The notes below the pieces were generated by a model that did no database searches, had not been told where the DNA came from, and saw only the letters and a program-made list of their open reading frames with translations. The position numbers and the translations under genes are program-made. DNA of 64,000 nt from Patellifolia procumbens (lineage: Eukaryota > Streptophyta > Magnoliopsida > Caryophyllales > Amaranthaceae), in contig CANSGD010001495.1 in assembly GCA_947645195.1 (NCBI GenBank), positions 124,001 to 188,000 of the forward strand, written 5' to 3'. Below, one piece after another: positions 54,121-64,000 of this stretch (its first letter is position 1; every line of letters starts with the position of its first letter).

Positions 54121-54137
54121 CCAATTAGGATTAGGGA

Positions 54138-55584
54138 TTAGGGATGAAATTATTAAAGGGAATAGAGGGAGAGGTGCACACACAGTGACACAACCATTGT
54201 ATAGCACGCCCCTTTTCCCTCCTCTGGCCTTGTTTCTTGTTTCCTCCTCTAAAACTCTTATCACCTCTAATTAGTAAATTAGGACTTGTTCTCCCAACTT
54301 ATTTTCACTTCAGTTCAGTTTATTTTCAATCAGTTTAGTTCAGTGCGCCTCCAACCAGTTCGGTTCAATTCAATTAAGCTCAACTTCATTCTTTATTGAA
54401 CCATTTTGTTAAATATTATTATTGTTTGTCTAATTTATTATACTAATTCGTATTATTGTCATTATTAGTAGTATTTCTATATATATTTTGTTTATTATAT
54501 CTTTACTAATTATTATGACTATTATTATTAGGGAGGAGCATGGTTTAAGTTGGTGCGGTTTGCGCCTTTGCGGTTCAACCTTTTTTTTATTTCTACGCGG
54601 TTTCTAATTTGCAATTGTTTTATTTTATCGACTAGATATCTACTATTACATCATGCAAATAAACTACGACAAGATAGACGAAATTGAAAAAATTACAAAA
54701 TTCCTAATAATATTACTTTTTAAGATACAAATCGTTACGTTGAATAATAAAGATACTATGACAGTTTGTGGTGTAGTTAGGTCTATAAACATTATAGAGC
54801 AACCCAAAACCACAAACCATAGTTTGTCAAAAGCACAAATCAACCCATGTTTTTTAGCACATAAACCAATCATATCGCGTCAACACAATATATGTTGCAA
54901 TTTTATGCGGTCCGACCCAATTATTATTTGTATTACTAAATTTTATTATATTATCAAATCTAATTAAAATATTAATATTTATTTAATTCTTAGATATTAT
55001 AGTTAGTACATAATCATCATCAAGTATTAATATATTAATACAAATAATAGAAATTAATTATTATTAATTATTATTAATTATTATAATTATAATTAATCAT
55101 TATAATAATTAATCATTATAATTAATCATTATTATTATTAATAATAATAGTCATTATTACTATTATTTATTTATTTATAACTATCATTTAATAATATCTA
55201 ATATACTATTATCATTAGTCATTAATTATTCCTTATCATTATAATTATTATTTAGTATTCATATTATTAATTTTTTATATATTATTTATACATTATTACA
55301 TTCAATTCAATTCAATTCAATTCAATTCAGCTTCCATCAGTTCAGTTCATTTCAGTTTTGTATAATTCAACTCCAATTAGTTCAGTTCAACTAGATTTAT
55401 GCAAAGAAAATAGGCCCTTAGCCCTAATTCCAAGAATTTTTTTGGCCCTCTTTCTTCTAAATCAAGAAGTGTTCTTCGGTTGATCTAGCAGTTCAACTAA
55501 CTCGAATTACTTAAAAGAGATCAAACTCAATCGAACTTTATATGTATCGTAATTTAAACTCGAGCATGCTAATTCATTTATTTT
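54138..55584. other. Intergenic DNA with MITE relic (about 54265-55425)
   Basis: Ends near GGACTTGTTCTCCCAACTT (54281) and AAGAAAATAGGCCCTTAGCC (55404) with repeated TCAGTTCAGTT/TTCAATTCAATT blocks near both ends form loose inverted termini. The AT-rich middle is the inverted relative of 27067-27470. A separate insertion-like block (54540-54960, GTGCGGTTTGCGCC) interrupts it without clear ends. Confidence 0.5.
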
Positions 55585-55988
55585 ACGTAAACTTGATTAA
55601 ATTTAAATTAGTTTGGATGATTTTTTATATTTTATTAATTCGAGCGACTTTAATATATTTCTATCTAATAATTTTTCATTGTATATATCTAAATTGAATT
55701 AGATGTTTTTTTTACATGTCCAACTCGAGTGGGACTTTAGTACTAAGTAACATCGTTTTGTTTTTTAACTCAGTTAGTTTAAAAGTGATAAAACTCAGTT
55801 GGACTTGCATGTTTCTTAGTATTAGATTAACTTAAGACTTATTGGGTCTAGATTAAATTAGCCAATCAATTCAAATCACTTCAATTCAATTCAATTTAGT
55901 TCGGTTCAACTCATTTATGCCAAATAAATCAAGCCCTGTATAGGTAAAATATAAGATTTTTTGCAATTCTGTAAAAACATATCATAAG

Positions 55989-58726
55989 TGTAACACCCCG
56001 AATTTTCGTGAAAATTTCGCGCGTTTATTATTACTATGTTAGACGGTAAATTATATTTTGTAAATATATTTTCCGTTAAAAAATTATATTATATGTCTAC
56101 ATTTTATTTTGAAAATAATTATATATTTTATTTGTGAATTTAAGTGTGGCATTGTGAAGTATAATGCTTGTATTTTGCGTCTAATTCTTTAACGGGCAAT
56201 GTAGCGCTCGTTTATGTGCGAATCATATAATGTGATAGCTTGGTAAATGTATATATATATATTATGTTGGTAAATATAATTTTTATTTATAAAAATATTT
56301 ATTTATAATATTTATTTTAAGCGTGGTACTTCATTTTATAAAACGTACGTTGTACTAGTATTTGCGCACATTTTGCTATTGAGCTTGCGAGTCCGAAAAA
56401 TCTGATTTACTTGAGTTTACGAAGAGTTTTGGACAGCTCTTTTGTAACGGTAAACCATCCAAGAGGTGATCCCTTCACTCACCCTCATTAGTATGCTATT
56501 GATGGCCATAAACCACCATTAAACCCCAATTAAACACCTTCTCTTTACACTCCCTAATTTCACCCCTCTTCATCTCACATTTCACACGTCCAAAGCAAGA
56601 AAAGAAAAGGGGAAAGAGTTCTTTGTCTTCCATCACATTTTCTCTTCCAAAAATCAGTTTTTCTTAGTGGTGTCAAGCCATTTTCGTACCGGATTTCAAG
56701 CTATTGTTGAAGTTCTTTGCCGTTGTGATCGTAGGAGACAAAGTCGGTGACGTTGCTCAAGGTGTTTAGACTACGGTTGAAGCGTTCCACTAATTCCCAC
56801 GCGAAGATCAAGGTAACTAGTGTTTTTCTTGTTCGATAGGAATAGATTCTTGAACTTAGGCTGTTAGATTCGCGTTAGAGGAACTTAGAATCATGCTAGG
56901 TGGAATTCGAATGATTGTATGCTCGTAGTATAGCGTAGTATCATGTTTAGGATGTTGTCTTTATGGTACTTTCTACGTATGGAGCATGATGTTGTGTTTG
57001 GTTGAGTTTGATGTCGCTAAATTGTGGAATTTGGTGGTTATGTTGATTGTTGTGGTTTGATTCAACTTTGGAATTGAGTTGAGGAGTTGTTGATGTATAG
57101 TAACATTCTAGGATGTGCCTTGTGTGTTTGGTTGTTGTTGGGAGTCAAGTTGTGCACCAAAGGGGATGAGGCAAGAGACGACGAGAGCTGCCGCAAGCCA
57201 TGAGCAGTGGCTGCTCGCGACAGCCAGGTCGCCCCTCACGACCGTCGTTGCTGGTCGCGACCTACTGCTGCCAAGCTTGCGTACGTTTTTGTGTTGATTC
57301 TTCTTTTGGGTTTACAGCTTGTCCTCTAGTATGGTATTGGCCTTATGTGAGTATATTGAGCATGTTAAGTTGTGTTGATGTTATTATTCTTTAAGGAACA
57401 TGCCCTAGTTAGTTGGGAAGTTTGCTAGTTGACGTTTGATGAGTGTTGTGGGTCTACACTTTGAGTTGTCGACGTCGAAATGCTTAGGGGGAGGATAATA
57501 CTGTCCGTAGCATCTCTTCGCCAAGAGTTATGTACGGGGAATATTGTGATTCGGTCATAATTAACTTCGTACCCAAACTCAGATAACGTTTTTGTGTTGT
57601 ACGCCCCAACATGTTTGTTTTGTTGCTTTATGGATTGGGTTATGGATGTATACTTTGACGTGTATACGTATGTTAGTTATTTGGGTTGATTTGTATACCT
57701 AGGCGTGTATACGTATGTTGAGTATTTGAATTATCTTGTATGCCTTGACGAGTATACGTTGTTTGTTTGTTTCCTGAGGGCGGTATGGTCCTAGGAATTT
57801 GTTTGTATCCTGAGGGCGGTATGGTCCTAGGATTTGGTTACTTAACCATGGGCGGTATGGTCCATTGGTTCACTCACGAGCGGTATGGTTCATTGAGTAT
57901 GCCATTCGGCAGGGCGGCATGGTCCTCGAATGTGCATTGCTATTCGGCAGGGCGGTATGGTCCTCGAATATGCATAGTAGGCCTTGGGCGGTATGGTCCA
58001 ATGAGTCTACTCACAGGCGGTATGGTCTGTTGTCTTTGAAATTGAGGAATTTCATAGTGTGTGTGATGATTTGGTTTGAGTACTTGGTTGTCTCTTTACG
58101 CATGTTTTAGTGTTAATGTTTTGTAGTAGCATGTTTTATATGTTTGGGTTACGTTACTTGTGATGTATGTCTTGTGTGTTTCTAATTTCTTAAGTTTATT
58201 ATTTATTCCTGTTTGTACTGGGAGAACTGCTAGTTACTCCCCACTGATTGTGGAAGTTGTTGTTATTTTGCAGATGACGATGTTGTTTAGGGTTATTACG
58301 GTTTGGACCGGGAAAGTGCGTTTTGGTCTTGTGAGCAAGAAGGTGGTGCTTGTCATAGTAGATGAGCACTATGAGTCGGGAATTAGGACTAGCTTCCTAA
58401 TAGGCCTTAAGTAGTTTTCCATTAATGTTTTATCCTATGTTTTGGACCTCGGATTTCTAGTTGCCTTTGGGATTTTGGATCCCTTGTTTTAAGTTTCTTT
58501 TGGATTATCTTTTTAAGTGTTTTGGAACTTTGGTTGGATTGAGGGTATGGGACCTCATTCCCTTTTATATATGATCTTTGGAAGTTAACGGTTTTATTTG
58601 GAGGATTTATGCTTATTTTTACTCCTTAGAGTGGCATACCCGTCTTAGTGGTATTTCCGCTACAACTAGTGCTTTATTTATTTTATTATTGTCTCTTTTG
58701 CTCTTTGTTTCGGACGGGATGTTACA
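55989..58726 (+). mobile_element. Solo LTR, 2.7 kb, Ty3/Gypsy type
   Basis: TGTAACACCCCGAATTTT...CGGACGGGATGTTACA with perfect target duplication ATAAG (55984-55988, 58727-58731). Copy 2 of the tandem repeat gives the empty site. No pol domains. It carries a GGCGGTATGGTCC repeat block and a GC-rich stretch with GGTCGCGACC (57261-57270). Confidence 0.85.
57767..58030. repeat. GGCGGTATGGTCC short-repeat block in the solo LTR
   Basis: Nine copies of GGCGGTATGGT(C/T)C or near variants at irregular 24-40-base spacing, alternating with CCTAGGATTTG, ATTCGGCAG and CTCACGAG linkers. The open frames here are by-products of the repeats. Confidence 0.9.
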
Positions 58727-58933
58727 ATAAGTGGATCTTGATTCAAAGGTATTTTTCGAGATGAATCTTGGTGTAAAAATTATAATTTTATGAGATTTGA
58801 AATGAAAGTTATGATTAATTTTGTGATTTCATATTGATAGTATTTTTGGATAAGGAATGTAATATATAATTATTTTTTTAATTATTATTTATTAAAAATT
58901 AAATTATTAATTTTATATACATAATAATGACGT

Positions 58934-58976
58934 GGAGCGATGTGGTAGCTCCTTTCGGGACAGCTTTATTATCTAG
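58934..58976 (+). other. Helitron-like 3' end (copy 1); second copy at 59600-59642
   Basis: GGAGC...GCTCC stem, a 20-base spacer and CTAG followed by T in both copies. A matching TC start was not found, so this is suggestive only. Confidence 0.4.
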
Positions 58977-59651
58977 TATAGATAGATTTTACATAAACTT
59001 AATTGAATTTAAATTAGTTTGGATGATTTTTTTATATTTCATTAGTTCGAGCCGACTTCAATATATTTCTATCTAATAATTTTTCATTGTATATATCTAA
59101 ATTGAATTAGATGTTTTTTTACATGTCCAACTCGAGTGGGACTTTAGTACTAAGTAACATCGTTTTCTTAGTTAACTCAGTTAGTTTAAAAGTCATAAAA
59201 CTCAGTTGAACTCACATGTTACTTAAGTATTAGATTTACTTAAGCCTCATTGGGTCTAGATTAGATTAGTCAATCAATTCAAATCACTTCAGTCCAATGC
59301 AATTTAGTTCAGTTTAACTCATTTATGCTAAATAAAACAGGCCCTGTATTGCTAAAATATAAGATTATTTGCAATTTTGTAAAAAATATATCATAAGTGG
59401 ATCTTGATTCAAAGAATTTCGGAGGTGAATCTAACGGCGTAAATATTAGAATTTTATGAGATTTGAAATGAAAGTTATGATTAATTTTATAATTTCATCT
59501 TGATAGTATTTTTGGATAAGGAATGTAATATATAATTATTTTTTAATTATTATTTATTAAAAAATTGAATAATTAATTTTATATTCATAATAATGATGTG
59601 GAGCGATGTGGTAGCTCCTTTCGGGACGGCTTTATTATCTAGTATATAGAT

Positions 59652-60095
59652 AGATAGATGTTACATGGTGCAGAAAAATTCAATGTTTACGTCAAAATAT
59701 CTAATCTCGTATTCATAAAAATCAAGACTCTAATTTTTTAATAAAAAAATGGACAAATCTAAAATAAACGCGCAAGAGCTATCAATCATTGCACACTTAG
59801 TTATCCAACCCTATCACTTTCGGTTACAAAACCACTCGTCCTTTTTCTTTAGAGAGAGCCTCCACCCTATTCAGAAAGTCTACTTAGCCTAGTGAATCTA
59901 ATCCCCGAGCTCCCTCTCTAGCCTACATTCTCGACATGATTGAGACATCTTCCACAAGAAAGCTTTCACACTTTCAGTGCCTCTGTATTTCTGACATGAG
60001 TTAGGAGCCAAAGTCAACCATTGGAGATGAGCCTATTTGCTTGGTTCTTGAGACCTTTGGATTCAAGCTCAAGGCCAATGGTTCTTTTGTGACTA
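59652..60095. other. Intergenic DNA, nothing recognised
   Basis: No ORF or element end that I can support. Confidence 0.5.
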
Positions 60096-60882
60096 TGATA
60101 GCTTGGGAGGATGAACTAGCTTGAGATGGCTAATATGGGGCGTCCATATGTAGTCTTTTAGAGTCTTTTATTTGCTTTTGTTGAGTCATTTTGTTCATGT
60201 AATAAAAACTGTCATGGTGGCCGAAAATATGGTTAATTTCGGTTATTATGTAAGTTCTAGTAGGGTTCTAATTCCTATTGTGTTTAGGATAGATTTTGGG
60301 GAGAAAATGATAAGTATAGGCGTGTGAATGAGATGATAAGGGCCGAAATCCTATCATTTTCATTAGCTAGTTATCTTTACTTATGTTTATCTCTATCTTT
60401 CCCTTCATTTTAGGGATTAAGATTTATTTTGCTTTTTAGATAGAGTTTAGGTTTCCTTATCATACTAGGAGATGTACTAGTATAAATAAGGCCCTATGGA
60501 CGATTTTATGTAGTAGTTAATTTCAGAATTTTGATTCATATTTTCGAGCTTAATTGTTTGTCAATTAATTTCGTTCTATTTAATAATTTTCAGGAGTGTT
60601 AATTATTGAGTGATTAATCTACTTAATTCCAGGAGTGGTTTAAGTGAGATTAAAGTTAATTAAATCTTTCAGGAGTGATTGATTTAATTTCCATATCCCT
60701 AAAACACATAAACACTTACACAAATTGTTCTTGAACGTTTCTGGAAATAAAGATTGGATCTTGGAAGAGTTCTTGGAGTTCTTGATTCATTCTATTGACA
60801 ATTTCGGACTTAGTGACTATTAGGATCCTTTGCTTGGATTATTTCTTGGATGCTTCTCTACCTTGGATGTGCATTCATATCA
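60096..60882 (+). repeat. Probable 5' LTR
   Basis: The end ATATCA before the PBS is firm. The start TGATAGC at 60096 is a guess from matching TGATA..TATCA ends. TATA box TATAAATAA at 60481-60489. Repeated CAGGAGTG motifs occur at 60591, 60631 and 60669. Confidence 0.5.
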
Positions 60883-60884
60883 AT

Positions 60885-60893
60885 TGGTATCAG
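60885..60893 (+). other. Primer binding site, partial tRNA-Met type
   Basis: TGGTATCAG matches tRNA-iMet for nine bases, then diverges (TTTTCC instead of AGC). Confidence 0.7.
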
Positions 60894-61068
60894 TTTTCCA
60901 GGAGGGTGAGGAAAGAAAGTGTCCGACTTTCTTGGTAAGCGTTCTAAACTAGTTAATTCTAGTTCTTGATCCTTGTTTGGGCTTGTGTGGTTGGTTGGCT
61001 ACTATTCTTGTTGGCGTGACTTTGTGTGTTTCGTGTGGCTTATTTGTTGTTGTTTAAAGCTTTAAATC

Positions 61069-61911
61069 ATGTCTAGTGTGGAGAAACTTGAGAAAATGAT
61101 GCATGATTTACTTATTGGTGTTGAGGAGGACAGAGCTAGGGCTAGGAGGTTAGAAACCGCCCATTTGACCTTGCATAAAATGTTTAAAAGGAAAAACGAC
61201 CCTAATCATGTTGACTATGAATCTGATCATGAAGTTGTTCAAAATGTTAAATCCACTTATGATGTTGATGGGGGAATAAAATTGGATAATTTTGAGGGTA
61301 ATGTAAATCCTGAAGATTTGCTTGAGTGGATTCGACAACTTGAAAAAGTGTGTGACTATAGGGGTTTTGATTATGAGAAGAAGTTTAAAATTGCCACTAT
61401 TAGACTAACTAAATATGCTAGAATTTGGTTAGAGAGTCTAAAAGCAAAAATGGCAAAACTTGGAAAACCTAAGCTTAAAAGTTGGGAGAAACTTAAAAAG
61501 AAGTTGAAAGAGAGATTTATTCCAAGTGATTTCATTCAAAGGCAATACATGAAAAAGCGTGATTTAACTCAAGATTCTATGAGTGTGAATGATTATACTT
61601 TGGAGTTTGATAAATTATGCTTGCATGTGGTAATGAAGAGGTTGAGCAAGAAAAGATTGCTAGATTTATTGGAGGTCTTCATAAATATTGCTAGAAAGAT
61701 TGATATTGCCAACTATAGTACCTTTGATGATGTGTGTCAATTGGCTTTGAAGTTTGAAAGACATGAACTTGAGGATAAGAGAACCTATGGGGGGGGGGGA
61801 AACACCACTTTCAAAAGCTTTAACCCTAACCCTAATTACCCTTCTTCTTCTAAAACCTTTGAAAAGAAAGACCTTCCTTCTAAGGGGGGAACAAAAGGGG
61901 GAGCGCCCTAA
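61069..61911 (+). pseudogene. gag: Gypsy gag, frameshifted at its C terminus
   Basis: ATG 61069 starts MSSVEKLEKMMHDLL. Coiled coil at residues 1-45; Retrotrans_gag domain at about residues 75-200 (FEGNVNPEDLLEWIRQLEKV, LESLKAKMAKLGKPKLKSWE, LKERFIPSDFIQRQY, SVNDYTLEFDKL). The Asn/Pro/Ser linker is in frame to about 61883, then a 1-nt change at the G6 run 61884-61889 moves the downstream knuckle into the next frame. Confidence 0.9.
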
Positions 61912-64000
61912 ATTAGTAGTTTCTAGAGAGAAGTTTGAAGATACTAGGAAGTGTTTTAAGTGTCAAGGGAGGGGTCATATTGCTTCGAATTGTCCCACTA
62001 GAAAAGCCCTAACCATGAGACAATACATGACCATGGAGGAGGAAGAGAGGATGTATGATTATGTGGTGGAAAGTGACCATGAGAGTGAGGAGATTGAGGA
62101 TGAAGATGCCTATGCTGAAGATGACTCTAGGATGATTGGAGTTATTAGGAGAACTTTACATGTTGATCATTCACCTAATCATGAGCAAAGAGAGAACTTG
62201 TTTCACACTAGATGTAGACTTGGTGATTTATCTTGCAATGTGATTATTGATAGTAGATCTTGCACTAATGTGGTGGCATCTAATGTGGTCTCTAAATTGA
62301 ATTTGTTGGTTAGAGATTATCCTTGTCCTTACAAGTTGAGTTGGTTAGATGATATGACTGTTTTGATGGTTAAGAAACAAGCCCTTGTTTCTTTTTCGAT
62401 TGGTAGCTACAAGGATGAGTTGTGGGGTGATGTTCTTCCTATGAGTGCTTGTCATATTCTTCTTGGTAGACCTTGGCAATTTGATCGAAAGGTTATTCAT
62501 GAGGGGGAGACCAATGTGCATTCTGTTTTGATGGGATCCAAAAGGATTCGACTTATGCCCTTGTCTCCTAACACTATGGCGCCAAAGAAGAAGGATGAAA
62601 GCAAGCAAAGTTTGTTCCTTTCACCCAAAGAGTTCGAAAAAGAGGTTGAAATAGAAGGTCATGGTTATGTTTTATTTGTTAAATGTACTTTAACTAATGA
62701 TGTTTCTATGAAGGATCCTAACCTTGCAGCTTTGTTAGAGGAGTTTGGGGATGTTTTTCCCAAAGAGTTGCCTCAAGGGTTGCCACCTTTGAGAGGGATT
62801 GCACATGCTATTGATCTAGTGCCAGGCGCACCTTTGTCTAACAAACCAGCATATAGATGTGATCCTATGGCTTCTAAGGAGCTACAAAGACAGATTGAAG
62901 AGTTGATTTAACGAGGCTATGTGAGAGAAAGCATGAGTCCATGCGCCGTTCCTGTCCTTCTTGTCCCTAAGAAGGATGGCACATGGAGGATGTGCATTGA
63001 TAGTAGGGTCGTCAACAACATCACAATCAAGTATCGTTTTCCTATGCCTAGATTGGAGGACATGCTTGATGAGTTACATGGAGCTTTGGTGTTTTCAGAG
63101 ATAGATCTAAGGAGTGGATATCACCAAATGAGAATTAGAGAAGGAGATGAGTGGAAAACAGCTTTTAATACCAAACAAAGTCTATATGAGTGGACGGTGA
63201 TGCCTTTTAGTCTTTGCAATGCTCCTAGTTCTTTTATGAGGCTTATGAATGAGGTACTACGTCCCTTTCTTAACAAGTTTATTGTTGTCTATCTAGATGA
63301 TATTCTTGTGTATAGTACTAGTATTGAATCTCATTTAGCTCATTTAAGACTTTTGTTTGAAAAATTGAGAGAACAAAAATTGTATGGAAAGATGGAAAAG
63401 TGTGACTTTCTTGTACCTAGTATTGCTTTTCTTAGCTATATTGTTTCTAGGGATGGAGTGCATGTTGATCCAGAGAAAGTCAATGATATTTCCACATGGT
63501 TGGCGCCAAGCAATGCTCATGAGTGTAGAAGTTTTCACGGCCTAGCTTCCTTTTATAGGAGGTTCATTCGAAACTTCTCAACAGTTATGGCTCCAATCAC
63601 AGAGTTGATGAAGAAGGGAGAGTTTTCTTGGAACTCTCAAGCTCAAAGATCATTTGAAGAGGTGAAGAGGCTCCTTTGCAACGCCCCTATCCTTGCCTTG
63701 CCAGATTTTCACAAGTTGTTCGAGGTAGAGTGTGATGCAAGTGGGATTGGAGTAGGTGCTGTTTTGATCCAAGAGAAGAGGCCTATTGCATACTTTAGTG
63801 AGAAGTTGAGTGGCGCCAAGCTCAATTACTCCAACTATGATCGTGAATTCTACGCTATTGTGAGGGCCTTGGATCCTTAGTCTCATTACTTAAGGCCAAA
63901 GCCTTTCATACTTCATTCAGATCATGAGGCACTTAAACACATCCATGGGCAACAAAAGCTCAATTATAGGCACGCCAAGTGGGTTGAATTCCTACAATCT
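61884..64000 (+). pseudogene. pol: Gypsy zinc knuckle, protease, RT and RNase H start (stops present)
   Basis: CFKCQGRGHIASNC knuckle at 61953-61994; acidic linker; protease IIDSRSCTNVVAS at about 62244-62282, where the family has D-G/S-G, so the Gly is lost. HILLGRPWQFDRKVIHEG follows. RT begins after TAA 62909: VPKKDGTWRMCIDSR, FSEIDLRSGYHQMR, catalytic YLDDILVYS (about 63289-63315), FHGLASFYRRFIRNFS. RNase H has VECDASGIGVGAVL, then TAG 63878 in place of a Trp codon, and continues in frame to the window end. One frame throughout, so the damage is two nonsense changes plus the catalytic substitution. Confidence 0.92.

Larger units (their letters stand above)
55585..59651. repeat. Tandem duplication (~665 bp unit), first copy split by a solo LTR
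   Basis: Copy 1 is 55585-55988 plus 58732-58985; copy 2 is about 58986-59651. Shared blocks include GGACTTTAGTACTAAGTAAC and TTTTTGGATAAGGAATGTAA. Both copies end with the hairpin GGAGCGATGTGGTAGCTCC, about 20 bases, then CTAG. Confidence 0.85.
60096..64000 (+). mobile_element. Ty3/Gypsy retrotransposon, 5' part only
   Basis: LTR end, PBS, gag, zinc knuckle, protease, RT and the start of RNase H, in Gypsy order; the rest lies beyond the window. RT and RNase H motifs (RSGYHQMRIREGDEWKTAF, HSDHEALKHI, RHAKWVEF) resemble chromoviruses. The lineage is not certain without integrase. One frameshift and two stops make it defective. Confidence 0.9.

Noticed and set aside
54121..54147. GGATTAGGGATTAGGGA resembling telomeric repeats
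   Set aside because: Only two to three imperfect units; they belong to the LINE target duplication.
54540..54960. Possible nested element (GTGCGGTTTGCGCC ... GCGGTCCGACCC)
   Set aside because: No convincing inverted ends or target duplication; the short ORFs inside have no recognisable domain.
57767..58110. Small ORFs with repeated GGMV-type residues
   Set aside because: Created by the GGCGGTATGGTCC repeat block within an LTR.

Overview
This window is plant nuclear DNA, most likely from a eudicot, and consists almost entirely of transposable elements nested inside one another. The evidence is a Sirevirus-type Ty1/Copia element with an extra 3' ORF, three Athila-type Ty3/Gypsy elements primed by tRNA-Asp, an L1-type LINE with a C-terminal RNase H, a Helitron, Mutator-like elements, and a captured fragment of a plant-only DUF1639 gene. 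I found no intact host gene, no tRNA or rRNA gene and no CRISPR array. The species cannot be named from this sequence.

Left part (1-23349): one Sirevirus-like Copia element, whose first ~200 bases lie outside the window. Its 5' LTR holds a 1.07 kb Mutator-like element (703-1773). Its integrase is split by a 12.95 kb Athila-type element on the minus strand (4473-17424, target duplication ATAAG). That Athila element has LTRs that look almost identical by eye, gag, protease-RT, RNase H-integrase and an ATHILA-family extra ORF. Each coding break found in it is a 1-nt indel at or beside a short homopolymer. The Copia element resumes with integrase, RT-RNase H, an env-like ORF and the 3' LTR.

Middle part (23350-29706): small DNA elements. 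These are a minus-strand Helitron containing a long-TIR MITE, a hAT-like element containing a second element full of GGAACCGG hairpins, an AT-rich MITE relic, and a Pack-MULE (28170-29615) carrying the promoter, leader and first exon of a DUF1639 gene.

Right-middle part (29707-54120): a decayed L1 LINE (minus strand, imperfect 17-bp target duplication). It is split in its RNase H domain by a 19 kb Athila-like element (29901-48919, target duplication GCAAT). That element carries two LTR/PBS junctions, a 3.2 kb solo LTR (32133-35371, ACTAT) and a Gag-protease-only Athila element (39485-46878, GTATG).

Right end (54138-64000): a MITE relic, a ~665-bp tandem duplication whose first copy is split by a 2.7 kb solo LTR (55989-58726, ATAAG), and the 5' half of another Ty3/Gypsy element running off the window.

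The most notable signals are these. Two unrelated retrotransposon lineages each have an extra 3' ORF preceded by a pyrimidine-rich leader resembling a plant gene 5' UTR. The 10-bp palindrome CCCGATCGGG is clustered just upstream of the TATA box in Athila LTRs and again upstream of the extra ORF. Several DNA elements have TIRs built from repeated short modules. The Athila leaders carry stem-loops that seem to covary.
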